Source: Aneurinibacillus sp. Ricciae_BoGa-3
GTDB taxonomy: Bacteria; Bacillota; Bacilli; Aneurinibacillales; Aneurinibacillaceae
Length of the DNA stretch: 64,000 bases
Assembly: GCF_028421645.1 (NCBI RefSeq)
Contig: NZ_CP116887.1
Span: 4,647,501-4,711,500 of the forward strand
Reading direction: 5' to 3'
The notes under the pieces are model-generated. The model was not told the origin of the DNA, did no database searches, and saw nothing but the letters and a program-made list of their open reading frames with translations. Each line of letters opens with the position of its first letter. Positions within the stretch are counted from its first letter, which is position 1. The position numbers and the translations under genes are program-made. Positions 9,231 to 17,573 of this stretch are shown here, in pieces.

Positions 9231-9474
9231 TGATAGAGAAATAGTTAGTCAACTTTACTTTAATAGTAAATTAGATTGTTTAAATCGCAGTAAATTTTTA
9301 TCACAAAAACAAAAGAATTGCCATAATTTTCAAATTTAGAAAAACGCAAAAATTAATCTTTCGAAACAAATTATGACACATATTTGTAACTTATGTATGG
9401 TGGTATGTTTGCAATAGTGTAATTCATATCAGTTCAAGATACTTATGTAAAAAACACAAAGTTTTACATGTATT
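9231..9474. repeat. Dispersed repeat copy A (about 245 bp, pair with 25871-26115)
   Basis: Direct comparison with 25871-26115 shows long colinear matches, for example AATAGTTAGTCAAC, AGTAAATTAGATTGTTT, AATTATGACACA and TAGTATGTTTGCAATAGTG-type blocks, with scattered substitutions. It is non-coding and AT-rich. Copy B stands between the broken LuxR gene and the riboswitch/SinI unit. Copy A is cut on its right by the IS21 element. Confidence 0.75.
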
Positions 9475-9617
9475 TGTCAACTCAAAATTCCCCCACTTAA
9501 TCATTTAAAATTCCCCCGCCTAAGTTTTCCGTTTAGGCGCAGGAATGTCTATTTTTCCATTAGAAAGGGAAGTATTCCAACTTGGTTAGTAATTCATTCA
9601 TCAACTTTCGGTTTCCG

Positions 9618-10391
9618 CTACACCAGTTGCTGCTTTTCCAGCCATTCCTTGGTTTGTTTCATTCGATAGGAATTCCCGTTCATATTGACAAGATAAGCCT
9701 GGTGGGTAAGCCGGTCAATCATGGCTGCCGTCATCACGGGATCCTGGAATATTTCCTCCCATCTCTCAAATGATAGGTTTGTTGTGATGATGGTGGATTT
9801 CTGCCCCGCACGGAGAGAGAGGTGCGTGAACAATAATTCCGCCCCTTCCTTGTCGAAGGAGATATATCCCATCTCGTCAGCGATGACCAAGTCGTATTTC
9901 TCAAAGCGTTTCTGGAAAGCCCGAAGGGTCCTCTCGGACCGGCACTCCTTGATTTGGTTGATCAATAGTGGGACGGTCGTGAACCAAACCTTATAACCCT
10001 CTACACACGCCTTCATCCCTAAGCCTATTGCCATATGTGTCTTTCCGGTTCCGGGGTTTCCGGCTAGGATGAGGTTCCTGCCTTCCTTGATGAATTCAAG
10101 GGTCTTCAAACGCTTGTATTTCTTTTGGGCATCTTCCGGCAAATCATACACCGATAGATCCTCCAAATGCTTCTTATAAGGGAACTCAGCCCTCCGGATC
10201 CTGTTGTATTGCGCGGAATCCTGTCGGGAGTCCCACTCTTTTTGCAATAAGGCTGCCAGGAATTCCTCATAGCTCGCATCCTTTTGATTCGCCTCTTTGA
10301 TCAGTTCCTGGAAGCACTGGCGGACGATGGGGAGCCTAAGATCCTTGCTGTAATTGAAGATTTCTTCCGCCCATTCCTTCTGTTTGCTCAT
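9618..10391 (-). CDS. istB: IS21 helper ATPase IstB
   Basis: A 257-aa AAA+ ATPase that regulates target choice and activates the IstA transposase. Walker A is NLILAGNPGTGKTHMA (near residues 105-119), and Walker B is YDLVIADEMGYISFD, with sensor-like TNLSFERW further on. The ATG at 10391 overlaps the istA stop in the sequence ATGA, so the two proteins are translationally coupled. The length is typical for IstB and no lesion is seen. Confidence 0.95.
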   Translation of the reverse strand: MSKQKEWAEEIFNYSKDLRLPIVRQCFQELIKEANQKDASYEEFLAALLQKEWDSRQDSAQYNRIRRAEFPYKKHLEDLSVYDLPEDAQKKYKRLKTLEFIKEGRNLILAGNPGTGKTHMAIGLGMKACVEGYKVWFTTVPLLINQIKECRSERTLRAFQKRFEKYDLVIADEMGYISFDKEGAELLFTHLSLRAGQKSTIITTNLSFERWEEIFQDPVMTAAMIDRLTHQAYLVNMNGNSYRMKQTKEWLEKQQLV

Positions 10392-11980
10392 GCGATGGCC
10401 TCCTTGTTCCCTACTTCTTCCGTCTTGAACAGGGCATCGTACATTTTCAAATGTGCTTTCGATTGTTCACTGATGTCCTTTGTTTCCTTTGAAAGGGCAG
10501 AGTCAAGAGGCTTTATCTCTCTGTTTTTGGCACAAAGAATCTTTATCTTATCCGTCGTCACATGGCTTGCATTGATCTTTTTGAGTTTCGTGATGCTCTG
10601 TTCAATCTCGGCTATGCTTGATTCTTCCTTCAAAAACTGCATCAACTCTATAAATTCCTTCTCCCGACTGCTATAATAAGTCGTATAAATTGATTTTATC
10701 TTTTTGTCTGCCTGTTGTAATGCTGTGCTACCAGCTAATGCACCAGGCTTTTTCTTTAGTGTTTCAAGATAATGCTCCAAGTGCACACTCCATTCATGGC
10801 ATCCTGTCAGGCGAAGATGCTCAGCTATTCTTTTTTCTTCGTGGAAAAAAATAATCCGGTTTGAGTAGGCTTTCACCTTTACAATTTCGCCAACCAAATG
10901 ATCGGGGACCGAATAATGGCTTTGATCAATTACTACCGTCGAATACTTGTCGACACGCACGTTTTGGATTCGTGCGGCATCGAATGGAGGGGGAAGGGGG
11001 AGGAATTCATCTTGCTCGATTTCCAGACACTCTTCGGCAGTATGGTTTTGTTGGGATGGCTGGGATTTTCGGTTTCGCCGCTCACAGACTTTCATTAAGT
11101 ATTCATTTGCTTCTTCCAAAGATGCAAAGCTATCCTGAAAAGCAAACGCCTTTCTTCGAACGACCTCAACGCTCCGCTCAACGTGTCCTTTTTCATTTCC
11201 TTTCCTTACATTACAAAAGCGATGTCTGAATCCATAATACAGGGATAGCTTCATTAGCCCATCGGTAGGTTCCTTTTCAGTTCCGACAAACCGTTTGACG
11301 GCGACTCTCATATTGTCGTAGACCATGGTTTGGTAAACACCGCCGGTGTTCTGGAAGAAGAGGGCATGTGCTTCCTGGAAACACTCCATCTTCTGGGTCA
11401 TGAACAGGTAGGCCATGCGATAATTTCCAAAAGCCGAAGTGAAAACAGCCATCTGCAGCTTACGCCATTTTCCCGCTATTTTGACCTTCACTTCGCCCCA
11501 GTCGAATTCACATATATCACCGGGTAGATAAGTGCCTTTTATAAATGCTTCCTTTGTTTTTTTCTCCAGCTGCCTGATGGTCCGAAGGACGGTACTGTAA
11601 CTGACTCCGATATCTTCTGCCTCTAGCGCTTCAAAAATATCAATAGGTTTTTTTAGTTGTTTTCGCAGCCCTTTCTTCCGCTTTTGTTCATTTTCTTCAA
11701 GGTATCGTATTATCTTTTGTTCTATTTCCTTCGTCATCACTCGCTTTTGACGAATGCCCACCTTATACTTTGGGGCCTCCACAAGTTCCTGGATCAATTC
11801 TCCTGTATGTACAGAATCACCACATTGTTCCACTTCAATCTTTTTATTCTCATATTCTTTTATATATTTGCTTACCGTCTTGCGGTCAATCCCTGTCTCT
11901 CTTGCAATCTCCCTTTGCGACTTTGCCTCCCTTAAGTACATCAGTAAGACTTCCTGTTTCTTTCTCAACGTAATCAACAC
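10388..11980 (-). CDS. istA: IS21 transposase IstA
   Basis: A 530-aa DDE transposase of the IS21 family. The N-terminal helix-turn-helix is QREIARETGIDRKTVSKYIKEYE (residues about 19-41). The rve core has D in EFDWGEVKVKI, D in VYDNMRVAVK and E in GNEKGHVERSVEVVRR. A C-terminal Mu-type beta domain follows (VRVDKYSTVVIDQSHYSVPDHLVG). The likely start is GTG at 11980 (or TTG three bases on), behind GGGAG. The gene appears intact. Confidence 0.94.
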   Translation of the reverse strand: MLITLRKKQEVLLMYLREAKSQREIARETGIDRKTVSKYIKEYENKKIEVEQCGDSVHTGELIQELVEAPKYKVGIRQKRVMTKEIEQKIIRYLEENEQKRKKGLRKQLKKPIDIFEALEAEDIGVSYSTVLRTIRQLEKKTKEAFIKGTYLPGDICEFDWGEVKVKIAGKWRKLQMAVFTSAFGNYRMAYLFMTQKMECFQEAHALFFQNTGGVYQTMVYDNMRVAVKRFVGTEKEPTDGLMKLSLYYGFRHRFCNVRKGNEKGHVERSVEVVRRKAFAFQDSFASLEEANEYLMKVCERRNRKSQPSQQNHTAEECLEIEQDEFLPLPPPFDAARIQNVRVDKYSTVVIDQSHYSVPDHLVGEIVKVKAYSNRIIFFHEEKRIAEHLRLTGCHEWSVHLEHYLETLKKKPGALAGSTALQQADKKIKSIYTTYYSSREKEFIELMQFLKEESSIAEIEQSITKLKKINASHVTTDKIKILCAKNREIKPLDSALSKETKDISEQSKAHLKMYDALFKTEEVGNKEAIA

Positions 11981-12300
11981 TCCAGGCTCCCCACATTATG
12001 AAATAATATCTGTAGGGTTTAATTATATAATGGGGGAATTTTCGGTGACTACGGTGGCCCACTTTTAGATTACTAGATACAGTTTTACATAATAGCAATC
12101 ATTTTTTACCTTGCATATACGCAGGCTCTAAGTATTAACTTATGGAGGATAAAAAGGAAGAAACTGACGGTAGTGTAACAAGGTTTTATTGGCAAGATAT
12201 CAAATGTTAATGACGCAGTATATAGTCCCGAAGGTGACGGCGTTAGTTGTCCGCAAATTGACGAATTTATTGTCCAAGTGTCATTTGAAAAAAGGGAGAA

Positions 12301-13101
12301 TCATGATAATTCTCCCTCAATCACCCGTTTGACCATGTGATCATCAATAATTCGATGTCCGTTCTGTGCCCCATAAAGTAAACAGTGCGTACACACCTTG
12401 TTGATGAGCCTTGCGGCCCCTCCGGAATAGCGGTGGATTTCATCTAATGCACCGTCAGAAAAGATTTGTTGGTCCACTCCTGCATAGTGAAGATGGCGTG
12501 CCACATACTCATCAACCTGTGCACGATCATAATGACCCAGTCTGCATTGAAGGTCGATTCTTTGGCGTATCGCCGCAAATGATTGAAGACGTAGGCGATC
12601 CCATAATTCACTCTGACCTACAAGAATGAGGGCCATTGGACTTTGGGCATCCATTTTGAAGTTGAGTAAGAACCTAACTTCCTCAAGCATCTCACGATCT
12701 AAAAGGTGAGCCTCATCTACGACTACGACGGGCTGAATATCATGGATTCCCTTCATCAACTCAATCTCCCGATGTAGTTGCCGTTTGGCATCCCCTCTAT
12801 AAAACTTTGCTTCAGAGCCCAACTGTTCCAACATTCCCTTATAAAAATGACGAGGGGTTAATTTAGAATCCGACAAATAGAGCACTTGAAATTTCCCGCG
12901 ATCCAGCCGATCCACAAACCTTCGAATGGTGGTGGTTTTCCCCGTACCGCAATCACCAGTCAATACTGCAAATAGCTGGCGTTCCGCCGCATACTTAAGC
13001 CTGCCCAAAATTTCACGCATCGGAGGGGAATCGTACAGCTTTTCCGTAGGGACATCCCTTGAAAAAGGAGTGTGTTGCATGCCATAAAAAGCCTCAAACA
13101 T
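12301..13101 (-). CDS. TniB/ExeA-like AAA+ ATPase of the transposon
   Basis: A 267-aa ATPase that by analogy with TniB, TnsC and MuB would load on target DNA and activate the adjacent transposase. Walker A is TGDCGTGKTTTIRRF, Walker B is PVVVVDEAHLL, and sensor-1-like LILVGQSELWDRL and arginine-rich AIRQRIDL follow. The ATG at 13099-13101 (MFEAFYGMQHTPFSRD, the usual ExeA-like opening) is preferred because AAGGAGG lies 9 bases upstream; the longer frame to 13137 lacks this. It stands 87 bases downstream of the transposase gene in the same direction. The last 20-30 codons are duplicated inverted near 22580-22660. Confidence 0.88.
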   Translation of the reverse strand: MFEAFYGMQHTPFSRDVPTEKLYDSPPMREILGRLKYAAERQLFAVLTGDCGTGKTTTIRRFVDRLDRGKFQVLYLSDSKLTPRHFYKGMLEQLGSEAKFYRGDAKRQLHREIELMKGIHDIQPVVVVDEAHLLDREMLEEVRFLLNFKMDAQSPMALILVGQSELWDRLRLQSFAAIRQRIDLQCRLGHYDRAQVDEYVARHLHYAGVDQQIFSDGALDEIHRYSGGAARLINKVCTHCLLYGAQNGHRIIDDHMVKRVIEGELS

Positions 13102-13188
13102 CCTGGCCATCCTCCTTCCATATCGCACGGAAGGCAACAGCAGGCGCCTGTTCCACCTGACGCTCTTGGTGTTTCTGTTCTGCTGCTT

Positions 13189-14442
13189 TTAATAGTCGGG
13201 ATGAATCAGCCGCTTGTGCTTGAAGATGTGTGGGCATTGTGGGTCGTTTGCCAGCTCTTTCACCGATGACGAGCTTCCGCGCTGGGATTGCCCCTCAAAC
13301 TCAATGGTAAGCTCCTCTAGATCCGAAGGATCATATACAACGTCCACTTGACGGCCAATGAATGGCAGTCCAACTTCATATTTTTGGTCCATAAAGCTGA
13401 TGCATCCAGATTTATCTACCTTCCGTGTCTCACAATGGAGGAAAGCATTTGCCAATGCATCCGGATTGATAAAACGAAGAGCTTTCCTGTCACTTCGGAA
13501 GGCGGATTCCGGACTTGTTTTCTCACCGAGTGCGGAATGAGGCTTTCCTTGGTAACATTCGGCGAGCCATACTTGGAAGAGTTCATTCAACCGATCCAAT
13601 GTATTCGGCTTCTCGAGTGCAGCTTCGCCCAGAAAAGAATCTACGATTCTATTAAAGCGTTCAACTTTACCCTTTGATTCAGGCGAATAGGGTTTTGCGA
13701 ATACAAGACGGGTGCTGAGCTTTGAACATGTTCGCGCCATCCACTTGGTTCGGTACTGCTTGCCGTTGTCAAAATAAACCGCTTCGGGCACGCCATATTT
13801 TTGTATGGCCTGCTGAAAGGCATCTTCCACAATCCTAGAATCGAGCGTTGGATAGAAAGCACCATGCAAAACAAATCGAGTTGCATCATCCAATATAGCT
13901 ACCAGATAGACTTGCTTTTTCGTTCCATTTGGACCGATAGGCAAATATGGGCCATATTTAATGTCTGATTGCCAGAGCTGATTGCGATGCCTCTTTTGAA
14001 ACCGTCTGGCTGCAACGCCTGAGTCAGCATAGAGTCTCATTTGGCGCGTGCTATATCCTTTTTCCGTCAATTTTTCCTGAAGGGTGGAACGTTTAAGCTG
14101 ACCCGGTTCTGCCAGGCCCTCCCACTCAAGTATTTGAATGATCTGTGCCACGCTTCGACTGGGTGCTTCCCTTCGAAGGAGAATAGCCTGCTCCAATAGG
14201 TGTGCCTGCAACGCCTCTGATTTAATTTGTGTTGATTTCCCCTTCGGCTTTAATCCTGAAAAACCTTCGGTACGATACTGGGATAGATAGCGTCTAATCG
14301 TTCTTTCAGACAGACCGCTGGTCTTACAGATTTGATCCTTGAGTTGCTTCACTCTTCCAGCATCAAGGCCCTCGGTTAGTAGAGGTGCAATAAGCTGGAA
14401 GCGCCCTGCAGCTATTTCTTCTGCTTTTTTCTGATCCCTCAT
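13189..14442 (-). CDS. DDE transposase (TniA/Mu-type integrase core)
   Basis: A 417-aa protein with an N-terminal helix-turn-helix (SGLSERTIRRYLSQYRTEGFSGL, near residues 42-64) and an rve core. The catalytic residues are D in LWQSDIKYGPYLP, D in VYFDNGKQYR and E in ESKGKVERFNRIVDSF. A C-terminal Mu-C-like beta barrel follows (CISFMDQKYEVGLPFIGRQVDVVYDPSDLEEL). The ATG is preceded by GGAGAGGAG. Together with the ATPase it should form the transposition machinery. No lesion is visible. Confidence 0.9.
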   Translation of the reverse strand: MRDQKKAEEIAAGRFQLIAPLLTEGLDAGRVKQLKDQICKTSGLSERTIRRYLSQYRTEGFSGLKPKGKSTQIKSEALQAHLLEQAILLRREAPSRSVAQIIQILEWEGLAEPGQLKRSTLQEKLTEKGYSTRQMRLYADSGVAARRFQKRHRNQLWQSDIKYGPYLPIGPNGTKKQVYLVAILDDATRFVLHGAFYPTLDSRIVEDAFQQAIQKYGVPEAVYFDNGKQYRTKWMARTCSKLSTRLVFAKPYSPESKGKVERFNRIVDSFLGEAALEKPNTLDRLNELFQVWLAECYQGKPHSALGEKTSPESAFRSDRKALRFINPDALANAFLHCETRKVDKSGCISFMDQKYEVGLPFIGRQVDVVYDPSDLEELTIEFEGQSQRGSSSSVKELANDPQCPHIFKHKRLIHPDY

Positions 14443-14482
14443 GAATTAACACTCCTCTCCATGTGTTCATCATGAGTGTAAA

Positions 14483-15040
14483 TCAGCCTCCTTCGGACAA
14501 AAATGCAGAACGGGTATGTACCCATAAATTTATATTTACGATCGGCCGGACAATTCTCTCCAGCCATCTAGGGGCATCGCCCACTAAACGTCCTATTCTT
14601 TGGAGTGCGGTCTGTGAATCTGCGGACGTCAAATTCAAAGGGATATTTTCCTGTTTAGTGCGAAGCATAATGGATCTTAGACAACCAACCCAGTAATCTA
14701 CGAAATTTTTAAACCAGTCAAACCACCGATATAAAGTAGATTCATCGGCAGGAATATCATGATGAGAAGGTTTCGATAGAACCCTTTCAATGCACGCTGA
14801 TTCATATCGCTTGTAAGGCACCAGAAAGTCTGGTAATTCATGATGAATTCTCCCACAATGATTACAGCTAAGACGGCGGATATTATAAACCTTTATCTCC
14901 CCCGATCTTTCTTTAGATTTTCGGTCTCTCGTTCCGATGACTCTCATGTTTTTTGCACAACAGGGAGAAGGAATTTCCGCCGCACCCCTAACTAAAAACG
15001 CCCAAAAGGGTGTTTTCAACCAGTTTGTAATCTGATACAA
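14483..15040 (-). CDS. DUF6431-type zinc-binding protein of the transposon
   Basis: A 185-aa protein with paired cysteines (SPCCAKN and LSCNHCGRIHHELPDFLVPYKRY) and a conserved middle, matching what is called DUF6431. Such genes accompany this type of transposon; the role is not known and target recognition is only a guess. The start is uncertain. This frame opens with TTG at 15040, while an ATG at 15049 in another frame gives MIIVSDYKLVENTLLGVFS and then a stop. A frameshift near the N-terminus is therefore possible. No good ribosome site was found. Confidence 0.6.
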   Translation of the reverse strand: MYQITNWLKTPFWAFLVRGAAEIPSPCCAKNMRVIGTRDRKSKERSGEIKVYNIRRLSCNHCGRIHHELPDFLVPYKRYESACIERVLSKPSHHDIPADESTLYRWFDWFKNFVDYWVGCLRSIMLRTKQENIPLNLTSADSQTALQRIGRLVGDAPRWLERIVRPIVNINLWVHTRSAFLSEGG

Positions 15041-15436
15041 TAATCATATTGTTTTTGTGGGACGTCTCCTGTGTAACTGTTGGTGCAGTTATACGAAATG
15101 GGGGACGTCTTTTTCCTTTCTCCAGAATGATACGAGGACATTATACTCGTCAACTTCCGGACAGGCAATCCCATCAACTTTGGGTTATTTTCGGGTATCA
15201 ATAACAATCAAAATTAAAGCAAGGGATGGGGATATCTCTAGAACAAATATACGTTAAACTTTTGATTAAACCATAGTAATCCTGAAGAGATAGGATGGTA
15301 TAGGAAGCATACAGCACATCGTTAGATTCCTGTAGGTTGAATAATTTGGACTTTGAATAAAAAAGAGTGTCCCTATACGATGGGAATACGCAACGGGTCA
15401 AAAGCCCTTAAATTCACATCAGGAGGACACTCTACT

Positions 15437-16702
15437 ATGAAGTTTAAAGCGCAAGACAAACAAAATCAACGGATTGAAAATATTACCGCTAACCATCTTG
15501 TTGTCGGAGTAGACATAGCTCAAGAAACCCATGTCGCTAGAGCGGTTAATTTTCGTGGAATCGCTCTTGGTCATCCATTGGAATTCAGTAACGATGAGAT
15601 TGGCTTTAAATCTTTGAAACGTTGGATTCAAGACTTACATACTTCTCATAGACTGACCACGACCATTGTTGGAATGGAGCCTACGGGTCATTATTGGTTT
15701 AGCTTAGCTCGTTGGCTTGATGAAATGCAAATAGAAACAGTGCTAGTAAACCCACACCTGGTGAAAAAGAACAAAGAAAACCGCGACAATACCCGTTCGA
15801 AAAGTGACAAAAAAGATGCTTTGGTCATCGCAGATATGGTCAAAAACGGCTACTACTCTCCCGTCCGTTCAACTGCAGAGGCTTTCGAAGAACTTCGCGT
15901 TCTTATAGCTAACCGCGATACCATCGTGAAACGTTTGGTTAGTGCAGTGAACCAAATTATCCGATGGGTGGATATTGTTTTTCCTGAATTAAGACAAGTC
16001 TTTAAGGACGTGACATGTATCAGCTCCCTGGCAACACTTCGGTTGTTCCCCTTACCTGAAGATGTAAAAACCATGAAGGTTACGGACATCATCAAGGGTT
16101 GGAAATCACATGTTAAAAGACATGCTGGTGTACGTAAGGCACAACTTTTAATCGATGTAGCCAAAAGAACTGTCGGTCCCAAGAAAGCCCTTCGGGCATA
16201 CAGACTACACTTAGAGCAGCTTCTTGAGGAGCACGACCTTGCCCAAAAGCAGCTTGAAAAAGTAGAAATAGAGATTGAATCCGTTCTCGACCGAATTCCT
16301 TACGCCAAGAAAATGCTCGCTATAAAAGGCATGAGTACCATTTCAATCGCAGGAATTCTAGGAGAGTCTGGTGATCTAAGTGCCTTTTCTCATGGAAATT
16401 CACTATTACGACACGCAGGACTCAATCTCTCAGAAGCCAGTTCTGGTAAATGGAAAGGACAGATTGCGCTTAGCAAAAGAGGACGTCCGCGTCTCCGACG
16501 CTTCATATTTATTACGACTATGAGTCTAATAATAAATAACCAGGAATTCAAGAACATGCACCATCAAAATGTCTACGATAAGAAGCTCAAGAAAATGAAA
16601 TCGGTTATGAAACTATGTGGGAAATTAGCTCGTATTCTAGTTGGCATGGCACGCAGTGGAGAACCTTACAACTGTCATAAAATTTTGCCACTAGCCGCTT
16701 AA
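15437..16702 (+). CDS. IS110-family DEDD recombinase
   Basis: A 421-aa IS110-family transposase. The ATG at 15437 (MKFKAQDKQNQ) follows AGGAGG at 15420-15425, so the longer frame back to 15353 is rejected. The N-terminal RuvC-like DEDD domain shows VVGVDIAQETHVARAV (first D), GMEPTGHYW (E) and NTRSKSDKKDALVIADM (D and D). A helical linker of about 100 residues leads to the Transposase_20 domain with the serine region SIKG..TISIAGILGE..., SHGNSLLRHAGLNLSEASSGKWKG and RRFIF. These enzymes are guided by an RNA made from the non-coding flank of the element. The gene is intact. Confidence 0.93.
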   Translation: MKFKAQDKQNQRIENITANHLVVGVDIAQETHVARAVNFRGIALGHPLEFSNDEIGFKSLKRWIQDLHTSHRLTTTIVGMEPTGHYWFSLARWLDEMQIETVLVNPHLVKKNKENRDNTRSKSDKKDALVIADMVKNGYYSPVRSTAEAFEELRVLIANRDTIVKRLVSAVNQIIRWVDIVFPELRQVFKDVTCISSLATLRLFPLPEDVKTMKVTDIIKGWKSHVKRHAGVRKAQLLIDVAKRTVGPKKALRAYRLHLEQLLEEHDLAQKQLEKVEIEIESVLDRIPYAKKMLAIKGMSTISIAGILGESGDLSAFSHGNSLLRHAGLNLSEASSGKWKGQIALSKRGRPRLRRFIFITTMSLIINNQEFKNMHHQNVYDKKLKKMKSVMKLCGKLARILVGMARSGEPYNCHKILPLAA

Positions 16703-16714
16703 AATTATCTACAG

Positions 16715-17055
16715 CTCACGCAAGTTGGTTGATTCGCAGGATGACAAAGAAAGCACGGAGTATCGGAAGTATTTCGCAAAAGGGCTCAGACCCGTTCCGT
16801 TAGAAAGACCGACCTCCACCCTTTAGATAGATGTAACGAAGGAATGAAAGGGCAAAGACCGTTGAGTCATGGGAGTGAAAATCTCTAAGGGCTGTGTGGA
16901 GAATACGTGCAGTATATGGAATAATTTGGCGATTTACTTCCTCACCTCTATTTCAGCATGCCTTCTAACAGCCGAGTCTAATCATTTCTATGCCCTCGTG
17001 CTAATTACCACTTCTAAAAGGGTTGAAATCCTGCGAATTTACGAGCTTGCGTGAG
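16715..17055 (+). ncRNA. Candidate bridge/seek RNA region (or MITE) downstream of the IS110 gene
   Basis: Twelve bases after the IS110 stop, CTCACGCAAG..ATTCGCAGGAT (16715-16742) is repeated in inverted form at 17028-17055 with 24 of 28 matches. The 285 bases between are non-coding and rich in short helices, for example GGGCTCAGACCC at 16783-16794 and CCACCCTTT...AAAGGG at 16816-16854. IS110/IS1111 elements carry a structured guide RNA beside the recombinase gene, and in the IS1111 type it is downstream. A small independent inverted-repeat element is the alternative. Confidence 0.5.
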
Positions 17056-17365
17056 AAAAACTATTTAAACCGAGGGAGCGAAATACAAGAGATTTCAGGT
17101 GCACAGCTAATTTTACCACACCGTTAAATACATTATAATTCATATTGAAATGTTTTCCACAATTACTCAGCCGTTTTTAACTAACAAGACTACCAGCTAG
17201 ATATAGCGAATTGATCATAAAGCAACAAATGAAGGCTTGCTGCTTAAAATATTAAGTCTAAATTTCGGAAATTATATTCTATACGAATTCCTGTTTTCGA
17301 CAGACTTTCCCAAACAGATGTTCTATAATGCCTGTAGTAATAGTAAAAACAAAATACATATCGAG

Positions 17366-17442
17366 AAAATCGCATCCCTTTCTGAAAAGAAGGTAGGCAA
17401 AACCACAGACCTAAAGCCGGAGTAGCTACGGTGACAGGTTAT
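17366..17442 (+). promoter_or_regulatory. Decayed cyclic-di-GMP-I riboswitch
   Basis: The sequence follows the same order as the intact aptamer at 26381: CGCATCC, then TCTGAAAAGAAGG, GGCAAAACCACAGACCTAA and a closing GGTGACAGGTTATT. The core GCAAA and CCTAA elements are kept, but the P1-side strand (GGCAACC in the intact copy) and its partner (GGGTTACC) no longer match. It stands just before a broken SinI-type gene, mirroring the intact unit. Confidence 0.55.
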
Positions 17443-17455
17443 TAGGAGGACAGTA

Positions 17456-17573
17456 ATGTGTATAGAGTAAAAAAGGATGTAGATTACGAATGACTGGTAC
17501 GCTTTCCTACGCACGAACAATTGGTGTCACCTGTGATGAAATTCGTTTTTTCTTTGGAAACAGCTACAATTAA
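17456..17573 (+). pseudogene. Broken SinI-type antirepressor
   Basis: AGGAGG at 17444-17449 is followed by ATG at 17456. The beginning (KKDVDYE, stop at the position of the conserved W) and, after a frame change, ARTIGVTCDEIRFFFGNSYN (17511-17573) together correspond to the DNEWxxLxxxARExGLTPEEIRHFF core of the intact copy at 26486. A stop and a frameshift make it non-functional. Confidence 0.6.

Larger units (their letters stand above)
9475..12070 (-). mobile_element. IS21-family element
   Basis: istA and istB are translationally coupled. The left end has TCAACTCAAAATTCCCCCA at 9477 plus an inner repeat AAAATTCCCCCG at 9508. The right end has the complementary TCACCGAAAATTCCCCCA block at 12029-12046, followed outward by GTGGGCCACCGTAG-type sequence. 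Multiple internal repeats of this type are normal for IS21 ends. The outer boundaries are approximate and no target duplication was confirmed. Confidence 0.85.
12248..15163 (-). mobile_element. Three-gene TniA/TniB-like transposon with a DUF6431 gene
   Basis: The left end reads TGTCCGCAAATTGACGAATT (12248) and the complement of the right end reads TGTCCGGAAGTTGACGAGTA (ending at 15163). A second shared block, TGTCCxxGTxTCATT, lies about 25 bases inside each end. It contains, leftward, a DUF6431 zinc protein, a D,D35E transposase and an ExeA/TniB-like ATPase. No target duplication was recognised. The left 190 bp, with outside flank, recur inverted at about 22575-22756. Confidence 0.78.

Noticed and set aside
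15353..15436. N-terminal extension of the IS110 protein
   Set aside because: The ribosome site AGGAGG directly precedes the internal ATG at 15437, which gives the usual IS110 start.
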